Positions 35,292 to 44,109 of a DNA stretch of 64,000 nt are shown here, piece by piece. Positions within the stretch are counted from its first letter, which is position 1, and the number at the start of each line of letters is the position of its first letter. The stretch spans positions 170,889,531 to 170,953,530 of the forward strand of contig NC_089821.1 of NCBI RefSeq assembly GCF_035046505.1. The letters are read 5' to 3'. This DNA is from Tiliqua scincoides. Its lineage: Eukaryota > Chordata > Lepidosauria > Squamata > Scincidae. Below the pieces are notes generated by a model. That model did no database searches, was not told the DNA's origin, and saw only the letters and a list, made by a program, of their open reading frames with translations. The position numbers were made by a program, and so were the translations under genes.

Positions 35292-35391
35292 TTAGTGGAG
35301 AAACAGAATGGAGAAATTGATATGCTTCTGTGGAACAGGAAGATCTTGGAAGATCTTGCCCATCATATGTTCTACTGTCCTTTGTATAAAG

Positions 35392-35708
35392 CAGGGTTGG
35401 CCAAACTTGCTTAATGTAAGAGCCATGTATGATACACTTCAGATGTTTGAGAGCCTCAGGAGAGATGTTTGATAGCCGCAATATTAAGAAGCAATTAAAT
35501 TCTTAAATATATTTACTCACCCATGAACATTAAACATGTTTTAATACAGTGGACTCTCAGTTCATAGCTGGTAAATAATTGAAAAATTTTCATTTACCTT
35601 TTATATGAATTATAATGCAAGAAGGAGCTCAGCCAACATGTTATCGTGAGCTGCGCATTTCAAACAGCAGCATGTGGATCACGAGCTGCAATTTGGCCAG
35701 CAGTCAAA
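35392..35708 (+). mobile_element. hAT-like element, 'GGCCAAACTTG' family
   Basis: Starts CAGGGTTGGCCAAACTTGC; the right part has GTGGATCACGAGCTGC and CAATTTGGCCAGC, the inward-reading counterpart. The left flank GTATAAAG has central TA, but no matching right flank was found. Confidence 0.6.
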
Positions 35709-36296
35709 TTATGCCTCATTGCCAGGGCTGCCTCTATTGAACTGGAGATGTGTGGGTCCAGCAAGTAACCAGTGCCATAGCCATCTTGATGCTACATGGG
35801 ACATTGTCCGGGGGTGGAGGGAATATGCCAGACATCTGTCAGAATACTGTGGATAGTCTACCAGGAATGAAAGAAACCAACATCCATTGCCACGGTAAGT
35901 GGTAGGGGGGCCTTACTCAGATAGAAGGGAGTCTCCCTGGAGTTCACCTTACTTGCCCAGGACTCATCAACTTTGGAGCTGATACTGCTCCTTGCAACCA
36001 ACCATGCTTCCTTTCGAAGGCTGTAACAACATACAGCATATAAACCATGATATCTGCATATGTGCCTCTCTCTTTGTTGCAGACCATATCAAAATAAAAT
36101 CACAGTGGAAGCTGTCCAGTCTTTCAAGCTACGGTAAATACCCATCTCTTGAATTAAGTCTGCATCTTCTACATGAATTTCCAATTTGTGTGGAGTTGAG
36201 TCTTTCCCAGTCCTCAGTGCATCATGCTTAATAATACTTAGTATTTGTATCACTGAGTAGGAAAAGTGCTGTGCATGTCAGGGAGCCATTTGATTA

Positions 36297-36639
36297 CACA
36301 GGCCTACAAAATTGAGGGTCAGAAAAGTTTTTCCCAAACTTTTGATATGAATTTGGGGTGCCAATTCCAAAAATGGCATCCATTTTGCCCTATCATGGCT
36401 AGTTTTGGAGATATACTATAGCCTCATTAGTGAATGGTTCACACAGCTTCCTCATGAGGAAGCCATGGTGTAGGCTTCCTCATGAGGAAGCTGCTTGAAC
36501 CATTCACTAATGAGGCTATGCCGTGTCTCCAAAACTAGAAGTGATAGGGCAAAATGGATGCCATTTTTGGCATCGGCACCCCAAATATACCCAGGAATTG
36601 GTGTAACGTTTAAGGAAGCAAAATGTGTGTTGGCCTGTG
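36297..36639. mobile_element. Long foldback MITE
   Basis: Arms of about 100 bp (GGGGTGCCAATTCCAAAAAT … ATTTTTGGCATCGGCACCCC; CATTCACTAATGAGGCTAT in the right arm) surround a short centre. Outer ends CACAGGCCTACAAA and TTGGCCTGTG also pair. The centre repeats CTTCCTCATGAGGAAG twice. No target duplication identified; superfamily unknown. Confidence 0.7.
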
Positions 36640-37006
36640 GGGTTTTGGTACATAAATGCTGTTAATTATCTGGAGGTCATCTTTATAACAACCTTGTAAG
36701 ATAAATATTTTTATCATTGCAGCTGGGGCTACGAGGCAGTGGTTTGGACAAAGCCGCTGCATAAATTTCATAGAAGAGGGCAAGAATTGAACTAGAGAGG
36801 CTTTTTAGTTTTACTCTAAAATAGATGCTTAACAGGTTAGCACAGGGAGAAAATGTTGGGGCATGCGAGCCTAAAATTGTTTGACATGAGACATGAATGT
36901 TATAGGCTGTGGTATACTGTACATCTGTTTAGGTTGATACTGTCCCAACATGTGATGAAATTGAAAATTCAAACTTGGGAATTTAACCTCAGAACTAAAA
37001 CTCTAA

Positions 37007-37410
37007 CAGCCCAATCTTAACACACACACCCCCAAAGCAGCAGTGCCAAAATGGCTATCACTACATCCTATGGTGGGGGCAGTAGCTGAAGTCTCTGCTG
37101 GATAAGGGAACATTTGTTCCCTTATCAGCAGGTATGCCTCCATGGCATGAAGGAGTCTATGCAGACCTGCACTAGCTAAATAGCCAGTGCAGGTTAGTGT
37201 AGACCCACGCTTCCACATTGGAAGGGGGATAGGATGTCACTGGCACTGCTGATCCCGCCCCCTCCCAAACTAGATCCACCCATCCCTACCACCACCAGCC
37301 TCTGCCTGCCCCATTTTACCCCTCCCCACCTCATCCGCCTCTCTCGCTGACTTACCTTTTCCAGTGAGCAGGAGAAGCAGCACTGGAGCAAATGGGAAGG
37401 TGTAGGCCAT
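37007..37410. mobile_element. Possible Harbinger-like long MITE
   Basis: Starts CAGCCCAATCTTAAC after TAA and has the family's GTTCCCTTATCAGCAGG and C-rich blocks. The right end was not found. Confidence 0.5.
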
Positions 37411-37675
37411 TTGTGACTGGCACTGATTGCTTTACATTACATGGGCAGCATGCACGGGCTTGAGCCCGAAGAGTCCTTTCAAGCAGTTCCAAAACAATGG
37501 TCTGCTGTGTTTGCCCCAAAGAACTTGGAAGACTGAAAAGTGTGTTTTCATAGATAGCTTTGAAGCAGCACCAACAGCTGAGAATGCAAAGGTGTTCTAC
37601 CAGCAACCATCAGTTCAACTCAGCCTCCCACCTGCTATTCATACCTAGTCCTTGCTAAATTACATCCCACTAACC

Positions 37676-38003
37676 TAGTGGTTCTCTGGGAGTTTGGGAA
37701 CGGCTGTTAAGTCTTTACAGGGAAGGAGCAAAGGCAGCAATGCCATTTTCAGGATTGCACCACTGCCGGGGACAAACAGGTTTTTTGTATTCACCAGTGG
37801 TAGCACTGGCCTCCCAGGGGGTCTGGGGAGCCCATGGACACAGGGCTCCCCAAGGACACATTCCGCAGGGCTCCCCAAGTCTCAGAATATCTAAAAATAG
37901 TGATCACGACCCACTTCTGCTTTCACAATTGCAAAACTTTAAGGGGGCAGAGATAGAGCTTCCCTGGCTGGGGTATCACGATGTCCCAGTTTGGGAACCT
38001 CTA
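37676..38003. mobile_element. hAT MITE with 8-bp duplication (7 of 8)
   Basis: Starts TAGTGGTTCTCTGGG and ends CAGTTTGGGAACCTCTA. Flanks CACTAACC (37668-37675) and CACTAGCC (38004-38011). It shares GGGCTCCCCA blocks with 32208. Confidence 0.8.
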
Positions 38004-38206
38004 CACTAGCCAGTTACTGCATTTCCCTGTTTATCATGTGGAATGCTGGCCCAGGACAGAATCAATTCACTTGTACAGTTGCGTGCATCCACATGGCAAT
38101 TGGTTGCATGTAGTAGGATGAACATGCCACAGTTTCCAGTAAGAGTGCAAGAATCACAAGCTGGATCTTGAAATTCTTATTCCCATCATTTTTGCTGTTT
38201 CTTCAG

Positions 38207-38537
38207 TATACAGAAATCTGCAGTCCTGTTTCCAAGTCAATGTGGATTGCGTTAACGATGAAGTATGTAACAGACAATTGTCTTTGTACCTTCAAATGTG
38301 CCAAGCGAATGGAACCCAATGCAACGTGAATCGGTGCCAAGCAGCACTACAGTTCTTCTATGAAAATATGCCTTCTAATGTGGCCCAGATGTTGACGTTT
38401 TGTGACTGCCTGCAGTCGGATGAAAACTGTCATCAAGCCAAAGCACTTCTTCGTGGTGAACCATGTGCAGTCAGCAGGACTCCAGTGCCTTCATGTCTCA
38501 ACATACTGCACATGTGCAAAGGTAACAGTCTCTGCAG
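38207..38537 (+). CDS. GFRAL: GFRAL exon 5 (domain C = human D2, start of D3)
   Basis: Acceptor TTTCTTCAG and donor GTAAGT, phase 1 to 2. It encodes SCFQVNVDCVNDEVCNRQL, YLQMCQANGTQCNVNRCQ, FFYENMPSNVAQMLTFCDC and CLNILHMCKGNSLC. This aligns closely with human D2, the GDF15-contact domain (human, from memory: QAAIRFFYQNIPFNIAQML). Most of the cysteine framework is kept. The helix with RQLSLYLQMC corresponds to the hydrophobic ligand patch in mammals but with several different side chains. Confidence 0.96.
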
Positions 38538-38831
38538 GTAAGTGAAAGTATTCATTTTGCATAATTCCCCACAAGCATGTTTAATTCAAAAATACAGAAA
38601 GATGGCAATCGTATGCACACTTCCTTGGGAGTAAGCCCTCTTGACTTTAATGGGATTTACTTCTGAGGAAACAAGCACAATTGAGCTGAAACACACTGGG
38701 AGCCCAGGTGATGTCAGTGCTTCTTACTTTGCAAAAGCAGTATCTTTCCCAGCTACTTATATAAGCAAGAGCTGAGATTATTTTGCAGTATATGCCTTAC
38801 TTAATCTTCTCTGCCTATGTTGGAAACTCTC

Positions 38832-39098
38832 AGCCCGATCCTGTCAAGCAGAAGGGTTTACAACAGCAGAACTGAGTTCAGCTGTTGTAAAATGGCTACT
38901 GACAGAGTGCCACACCTACACCAACAGACCCTACTAGGCTCACTAGACCAGGTAAGGTAGTAATGAAGGTGGGGGCAGAATGAGTGGGAGGGCCTGTGTA
39001 CTGCACCAGTATCCTATACCCTTCCTTGCCTCCTTTCTTTCCTTTGACTTGCACAAGCTCAGGATGGTGTGGATCTGAGGAAACCCACTGGTGATTGA
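38832..39098. mobile_element. Possible Harbinger-like MITE fragment
   Basis: CAGCCCGATCCTGTC and interior TTGTAAAATGGCTACTGAC as in 13110. The right end abuts the palindromic element at 39099. Confidence 0.4.
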
Positions 39099-39186
39099 CA
39101 GCCCAATCCTATGCACATCTACTCAGAAGTAAGTCCCATTATTCAATGGGGCTTACTCCCAGGAAAGTGTGGATAGGATTGGGCTG
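39099..39186. mobile_element. Short palindromic MITE, TGA duplication
   Basis: CAGCCCAATCCTATGC to GATAGGATTGGGCTG; the near-perfect palindrome of this family in the window. TGA at 39096-39098 and 39187-39189. Confidence 0.75.
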
Positions 39187-39312
39187 TGAGTTGCTTACCC
39201 AGAGTTATGGGAAAATATTTTCCCTTACCTCTCCCAAGTCTCCTGATCAGTCTGCCTACCTTTTTGGCACAGCTACATTTGCAGATTGGGGGGGGGGGGC
39301 GATAGATTAGAC

Positions 39313-39546
39313 CAGCCATTTTCAACCACTGTGCCATGGCACACTAGTGTGCCGTGAGTGGTCCACAGGTGCGCCACAGGAATTTGGGGGAAGATCATTT
39401 ATTAGTAGGGCCAATGGGGATGTGAGCCCCCCCCCCCCACTGGCAGCATGGTGTGCCTTGTCAATTGTCAAAAACCTAATGGTGTGCATTGACAATTTTA
39501 GTGCCTTGTCAATGTGGCATGAGATAAAGAAGGTTGAAAATCACTG
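39313..39546 (+). mobile_element. hAT MITE 'GTGCC' family, perfect 8-bp duplication
   Basis: Starts CAGCCATTTTCAACC and ends GGTTGAAAATCACTG, with GATTAGAC on both sides (39305-39312 and 39547-39554). 234 bp. Confidence 0.93.
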
Positions 39547-40489
39547 GATTAGACACTCAGATGGTCTATTGCAATGCGATCAGGACTTCCCCAGTTTGAA
39601 TCTCTCCTCTGCCTTGAACTTGCTAGGAGACCATAGGCAAACCACTCCTTCTTAGCTCCAGCTGCAATGTGAAGATGTTAATACTTACCTACTTAGGTAT
39701 TTGTAAGGACTGCATCAAGATGACACACGTGAGGTACCTTTGCATCATCAGGAAGTTTCATTTAAATGTTTATTGTTGTTGCTGTTATTATTGCACTTCA
39801 TCACAGCCTAGTCCGGGCTGGTTATAGTCTGCAATTTGGGATCAAGCCAAGATCCTGGGAATTGTAGAGATATCTTTGTGGGATCCTTGTTATTCTAAGC
39901 AATGTTGTCTTCTGGAGCTGATCTGGTGTCATTTGCTCAATTATTAATATAATAATACATAATGAGACTCATATAAATAATTGTATGTGGCAAGACCTCA
40001 TAACAGTGGTGGGAAAACCATGCAATGCATAGCCCCCTATCTTTATGGCCCTGGCATAGCCCCAGTGGTGGATGGGGCAGATCCTCTTCTGCCTTATCAT
40101 GAACTTACATTCTCCAAACTCCTGATTGCTCACTTGCTATATTCGCTACTCATTTGCTGCTTAGTAGCCAAGTAATATAGACAGATATAACACAGATACA
40201 TCTCCTTAAAATTAAGCCATAATCCAGCCTAAGCCAAAGCATTTTTAAGTCCCATTGCTTTGAAACAGATAGTTAAGCACCAGCCCCACAGAAGTCAATG
40301 GGTCTCAGAAATACTTGTGCAAAATTGTGTTTATGCCATAGTCTTCTTGCTTCGTTTCTTATGGGCAATGTCCATTTTCCTATCATTTTATTACACAAAA
40401 ATCAACTTCAAGGGTCTTCAGTTGTTTCTATATTTTACATGGTCAGGAATAGGAGAATTTTTTTTCACTTTTTTTCTTCTTCACCTTAG

Positions 40490-40740
40490 GGGAAAGCTGG
40501 GGGCATTTACATCAAAGTGTTTGAACGACATGACCCAAGAATGCCTTGAAGATCATGTTTGCCCAGAATCTTTGGGCACACGTGGCCTGGTTTGTGCCAA
40601 CAGTACTGAGTGCAGAGCTGCTTATGTAGAACTGTGGGGGACAGTTCTTCACACGGAGTGCATTTGTGGCTTCACATCTCCTGCCGAAGAGTCTGCATGC
40701 AAAGTCTTCCATCATATATTCCATAACAAGTCCTGCTTCA
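40490..40740 (+). CDS. GFRAL: GFRAL exon 6 (domain D = human D3)
   Basis: Acceptor TTCACCTTAG after a long T-rich tract; donor GTAAGT; phase 2 to 1. It encodes FTSKCLNDMTQECLED, ANSTECRAAYVELWGTVL, ECICGFTSPAEESACKVF and HNKSCF. The order matches human D3 (SDDCKAAYIDILGTVL…CTC…ESLCKIFQ). This part packs against RET in the mammalian complex. Confidence 0.96.
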
Positions 40741-40910
40741 GTAAGTTGAACTTCTCAGGATTCTACATTTCCTCATCCTTTTTCTTTTTCAAAGTAGAAA
40801 CCTACCAATGTTCACATTGTCCAACCAAAAAGAGGGGGTTCTAATCAGATGAGCTGTTACATTTCAATATTCAGGGAAAAGGATGAAGGGGAGGTTGTTG
40901 AGGTGGATGA

Positions 40911-40986
40911 CTGTGAAGGCCCTGTAGTCGAGGGGCAGGTCTCTCTGCTATGAGAGACCTGCCCCTCGACTACAGGGCCTTCACAG
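40911..40986. repeat. Perfect palindrome, two 35-bp arms, 6-base loop
   Basis: Left arm 40911-40945 (CTGTGAAGGCCCTGTAGTCG…) and right arm 40952-40986 are exact reverse complements; the loop is TGCTAT. GC-rich, unlike its AT-rich surroundings. It lies 170 bp into GFRAL intron 6. No second copy was seen in the window. Confidence 0.97.
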
Positions 40987-41042
40987 TGTTGTCTTAGCTG
41001 CAGATTTAGTGGCTGGTTCTCATATACCATATGTCCGAAATC

Positions 41043-41375
41043 CAGGGCCTCCAAACTTTTCAGTACAAGGGCCATATCATATATTTTGCACATCTTTGCA
41101 GGCCCCCAAAAACCAGTATTATAAATAAATGAATGAAATTTAAACAAATGAATACGTTTTACGTTTTGCAATCAGCATAATATGATTCAGAACAAAAGAG
41201 AAATGTGACAATTACAAAGAAAAAAATGCTGTGCTTAAACTAAGAAATGATATATATTGAGTAAAAATGTCAAACGTTAACAAATGCTCTGAGAAAAACA
41301 AGAAGTTGCTGCGGGCCAGATAAAATCTTGTGGTGGACTGGATGTGGCCCTCATGCCATAGTTTGAAGATCCCAG
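41043..41375. mobile_element. hAT-like MITE, 'CTCCAAACTTTT' family
   Basis: Starts CAGGGCCTCCAAACTTTT and ends ATAGTTTGAAGATCCCAG; the interior includes GCGGGCCAGATAAAATC and GGATGTGGCCC, typical of hAT 'ratio' MITEs. No matching flanks. Confidence 0.65.
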
Positions 41376-41582
41376 TCTTAGATCATGAAGCAATCTTATG
41401 GTACCACATGAAAAAGACCACAGAATGAGGTTATTAGTCATACTGAGGTTGTTTAAACCCTACATTGGTTCTAATGGGCTCTTTTTTATTAAATGTTTTC
41501 ATTAACTGTATTTTATATTGTATTTTTATTGTTGTACACCACTTTCACCAGAAAAGCTGTATAAAATATTTTTATTATGTAA

Positions 41583-42135
41583 GGGCGCAATCCTACCCTG
41601 TGCTGGAAAAGGCAAGCCAAGAGGTTTGCGCTGTATCCAGCACAGGATAGGAGCCATAAGCAGCTCAGCCCAAGGCAAGGGGAAACATTCCCCCTTACCT
41701 CCGGGTAAGGGCCACTGGCCCCTATGGGTCTCCTCAGACTTACACCACCTCTTGGGGTGGTGTAAGTCTGAGGAGAGCAGAGCAGCTTGGAGCCGCTCCA
41801 TTCTCCCCGGGAAAGGGTGTTGGAATCCAGCACAACTATCAGATCCCAGCCCTCCCTCCTGCTCCCCATCCGGCCACCCCAGGGCCTCCCATCGCCCACC
41901 CTCCCCCCACCCAGGAACGCCTCCCTCCCACTTCCTCCCCGCCCCTCCACCTGCCTCAGAGCCTTGCGTTGTCGCAGCCACACCGACACAAGGAACTTGG
42001 AGGAGGCCAGCGCAGAGGCTTCCATCAGCCTCCACAGGCTGGCACTTCTCTGAGCGCTGGCCCAGCTTCCTCCTGAGGAGGCACAAACATGCCTTAAGGC
42101 TTGCGCCAGCGCAAGTCAAGGGCTGCATTGCACCC
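41583..42135. mobile_element. Harbinger-like long MITE, TAA duplication
   Basis: Starts GGGCGCAATCCTACCC and ends GGGCTGCATTGCACCC, flanked by TAA (41580-41582 and 42136-42138). Contains an inner palindrome AGACTTACACCACC/GGTGGTGTAAGTCT. Long open frames on both strands here are repeat-derived. Confidence 0.8.
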
Positions 42136-42185
42136 TAAGTAGGTATGTGAAGTACGTAAAGATTACACTTCATCAGTCAGTTACA

Positions 42186-42245
42186 TATCAAGCTGTCTAA
42201 TATTGAGTTGGACTATTGGTCAATTCAGCTTAGTATTGTCTAGAG
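42186..42245 (-). mobile_element. tRNA-SINE tail cut by a hAT MITE
   Basis: Minus strand AGACAATACTAAGCTGAATT…CCAATAGTCCAACTC equals the tail of the SINE at 21931. The next element starts directly after it. Confidence 0.55.
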
Positions 42246-42597
42246 CAGCGGTTCTCACACATCTAGCATCAGGACCCACTTTTTAGAAAAAGAATCTTGT
42301 CGGGACCCACCGGAAGTGATGTCATGACCATAAGTGACATCATCGAGCAGGGAAATTTTTAACAATCCTAGGCTGCAATCCTACCTACACTTATCCAGGA
42401 GTAAGTCCTGTTTATTATCATTGTTAAAAGCATATACATAGTTGTTAAGAGTACAGGTCTGTAACATTTGCAGTCACATACTATGGTAACATCAAGTCTA
42501 ATATATTAAAAATAAAATATTGAAATGAATGGGGACCCACCTGAAATTGGCTCGCGATCCACCTAGTGGGTCCTGACCCACAGTTTGAGAAACACTG
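42246..42597 (-). mobile_element. hAT MITE 'CTCAAACTGTGG' family, perfect 8-bp duplication
   Basis: Ends CAGCGGTTCTCACAC and CAGTTTGAGAAACACTG; GTCTAGAG at 42238-42245 and 42598-42605. It shares GGTGGGTCCCCATTCATTTC with 55291 and 63747 (opposite strand). Confidence 0.93.
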
Positions 42598-42710
42598 GTC
42601 TAGAGGCTAGAGGTGGGTAGAGGAATGCAGCCTAACATTTGCAAGTCACTGTCTCAAATTTGCATACTTTCATCCTGTTGCTCTTTGTTTACATTATTTC
42701 CTGTTTGCAG

Positions 42711-42800
42711 TTCAGATATCAGGTGAAAAGGTGGAACTCTCACCATCACATACAGTTCTGTCTGCACTTCCTGCAACAGGTGTACAGCCTGTATTTTACG
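42711..42800 (+). CDS. GFRAL: GFRAL exon 7 (membrane-proximal spacer)
   Basis: Acceptor CCTGTTTGCAG and donor GTAAGC, phase 1 both ends. It encodes IQISGEKVELSPSHTV and LSALPATGVQPVFY, a serine/proline/threonine-rich, cysteine-free spacer. Identity depends on phase and position because the spacer is poorly conserved. Confidence 0.85.
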
Positions 42801-42934
42801 GTAAGCTTAAAAAAAGAAAACAGTACCATTACAGCCATTTGTGGACAAGCTTGCATGGGTCCCACAAAACAAGATACTAAATAACTGAACTACAAGTAAA
42901 AATCTACAAGTAAAAACACTAAACATGGAGTGTG

Positions 42935-43250
42935 GAAACTGCAAAGGCGTTTTGGGAGGAGGGTGGGTGGTGTTCCTTGGGGTGGGCAGGGAGCAGGATG
43001 TGGGGCCAGGATCCAGCAGTTATGCCAGGCCCCATTCCCAGGCAGCACTGCACAGCTCCAGGCTGCTCAAATCTGCACCATCTCCTCAGATGGTGCAGAT
43101 CCAAGTAGACCCATTGGGGCTGCTGCAGCATGACACAGGGTAAGGGGAAAGGTTTCCCCTTGCCTCAGGCTGCACTGCTTTTGGCCCCAAACTTGCATTG
43201 GATGCAGCGCAAGCCCACTGACCTGCCTGTTTCCAGTTTGGATTGCACTC
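42935..43250. mobile_element. Possible Harbinger-like long MITE
   Basis: Contains GGATCCAGCAGTTATGCC and a right end TTTGGATTGCACTC like the family. The left end is uncertain. Confidence 0.4.
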
Positions 43251-43296
43251 TATTTAGACTGTTTAAAAACATTTTGTTTTTGCTATTTAATCCTAG

Positions 43297-43378
43297 GTGA
43301 CACAGTCTATATCACTGCATGCATCATTTGCATAGTACTTTTCTTGGGAATAATCCTGCTGACTTTATGGAAAACCAG
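43297..43378 (+). CDS. GFRAL: GFRAL exon 8 (transmembrane helix)
   Basis: Acceptor TTTAATCCTAG and donor GTAATT, phase 1 to 2. It encodes VYITACIICIVLFLGIILL followed by TLWKT, a single hydrophobic span with a basic stop-transfer end. This shows a transmembrane rather than a GPI-linked receptor, as expected for GFRAL. Confidence 0.93.
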
Positions 43379-43429
43379 GTAATTACTGCAGTATTTCCTT
43401 GTGAACTCTGGTTAGGATATGGGTGTCTA

Positions 43430-43569
43430 AGAACATAAGACGACCCCCCACTGGATCAGGCCATAGGACCATTTAGTCCAGCTTCCTGAATCTCACAGTG
43501 ACCCACCAAATGCCTTGGGGAGCACACAAGGCAACAAGAGACCTGTATCCTGATGCCCTCCCTTGCATT
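43430..43569 (-). mobile_element. CR1/L2-superfamily LINE 3' end
   Basis: AAGAACATAAGACGACC, CACTGGATCAGGCCATAGG and ACCTGTATCCTGATGCCC match the 3' UTR of 3764-4553. It lies in the 248-bp last intron of GFRAL. Confidence 0.8.
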
Positions 43570-43626
43570 ATGTTTTTTCCAGCATGGGTGAAGCTTCTTG
43601 ACTCTCTGTACTGATTCTGTCTGTAG

Positions 43627-43696
43627 GTCCCAGAAGAATGGAGAGTTCCATGATTTCTTGCAAAGCAAAGGGGAAAAAAGTGAAAACAATATGTAG
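43627..43696 (+). CDS. GFRAL: GFRAL exon 9 (cytoplasmic tail, stop)
   Basis: Acceptor TGTCTGTAG. It encodes SQKNGEFHDFLQSKGEKSE then NNM and TAG. The tail of about 23 residues is short, hydrophilic and without kinase or docking motifs, in line with signalling through RET. The end is chosen because the phase-2 join from exon 8 opens this frame. Confidence 0.85.
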
Positions 43697-43889
43697 TGCA
43701 GGATTCGAAACCAATCTTTCATAGTATGCAGATATTAGTCAAATCATATTATTGCATGCAAGGAAAGTGTTGTAGATTTGGTGGCCCCCTTTTTTGGTTA
43801 AAGAAATGAGGCAGGAACATCAGTAACAAAGGGCACAATCCAGCCACCATCAATAACAGCCATAATGGTAGTCTTACTTTAATGTGGGG

Positions 43890-44109
43890 CAGTGATTTTC
43901 AACCTTTTTCGTCTCATAGCACACTGAAAAGGTACTAAAATTGTCAAGGCACACCATTAGTCTTTTGACAAGGTGCACCATGCTGTTGATGGGATGCTCA
44001 CTTCCCGCAATGACTCTACTAATGAATGACCCTCCCTCAAACTCCCAAGGCACACCTGCAGAGCATTCGCGGCACACCAGTGTGCCACGGCAGTGGTTGA
44101 AAATGGCTG
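43890..44109 (-). mobile_element. hAT MITE 'GTGCC' family
   Basis: Starts CAGTGATTTTCAACC and ends GGTTGAAAATGGCTG; reverse complement of 12353. Flanks no longer match well. It starts 193 bp after the GFRAL stop, so it may lie in the 3' UTR. Confidence 0.82.

Larger units (their letters stand above)
24108..43696 (+). other. GFRAL: GFRAL gene (GDNF receptor alpha-like), complete, nine coding exons, 526 residues
   Basis: Membrane co-receptor of RET. In mammals it binds the stress hormone GDF15 in hindbrain neurons and lowers food intake. Nine exons with GT/AG sites and matching phases (1,1,1,1,2,1,1,2) join into 526 codons plus stop without interruption. Predicted layout: signal peptide 1-20, cysteine-rich domain A 24-111 (exons 2-3), domain B 149-226 (exon 4), domain C from 260 (exon 5, human D2), domain D (exons 5-6, human D3), spacer (exon 7), transmembrane helix about 480-500 (exon 8), short tail (exon 9). 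Human GFRAL, from memory, has about 394 residues and lacks domain B. The identity rests on domain similarity, the transmembrane rather than GPI ending, and synteny. Several NxS/T sites suggest glycosylation. Confidence 0.95.

Noticed and set aside
41513-42138. Overlapping 170-206-codon frames on both strands
   Set aside because: They lie in a 553-bp GC-rich MITE with TAA duplication; open only because of base composition.
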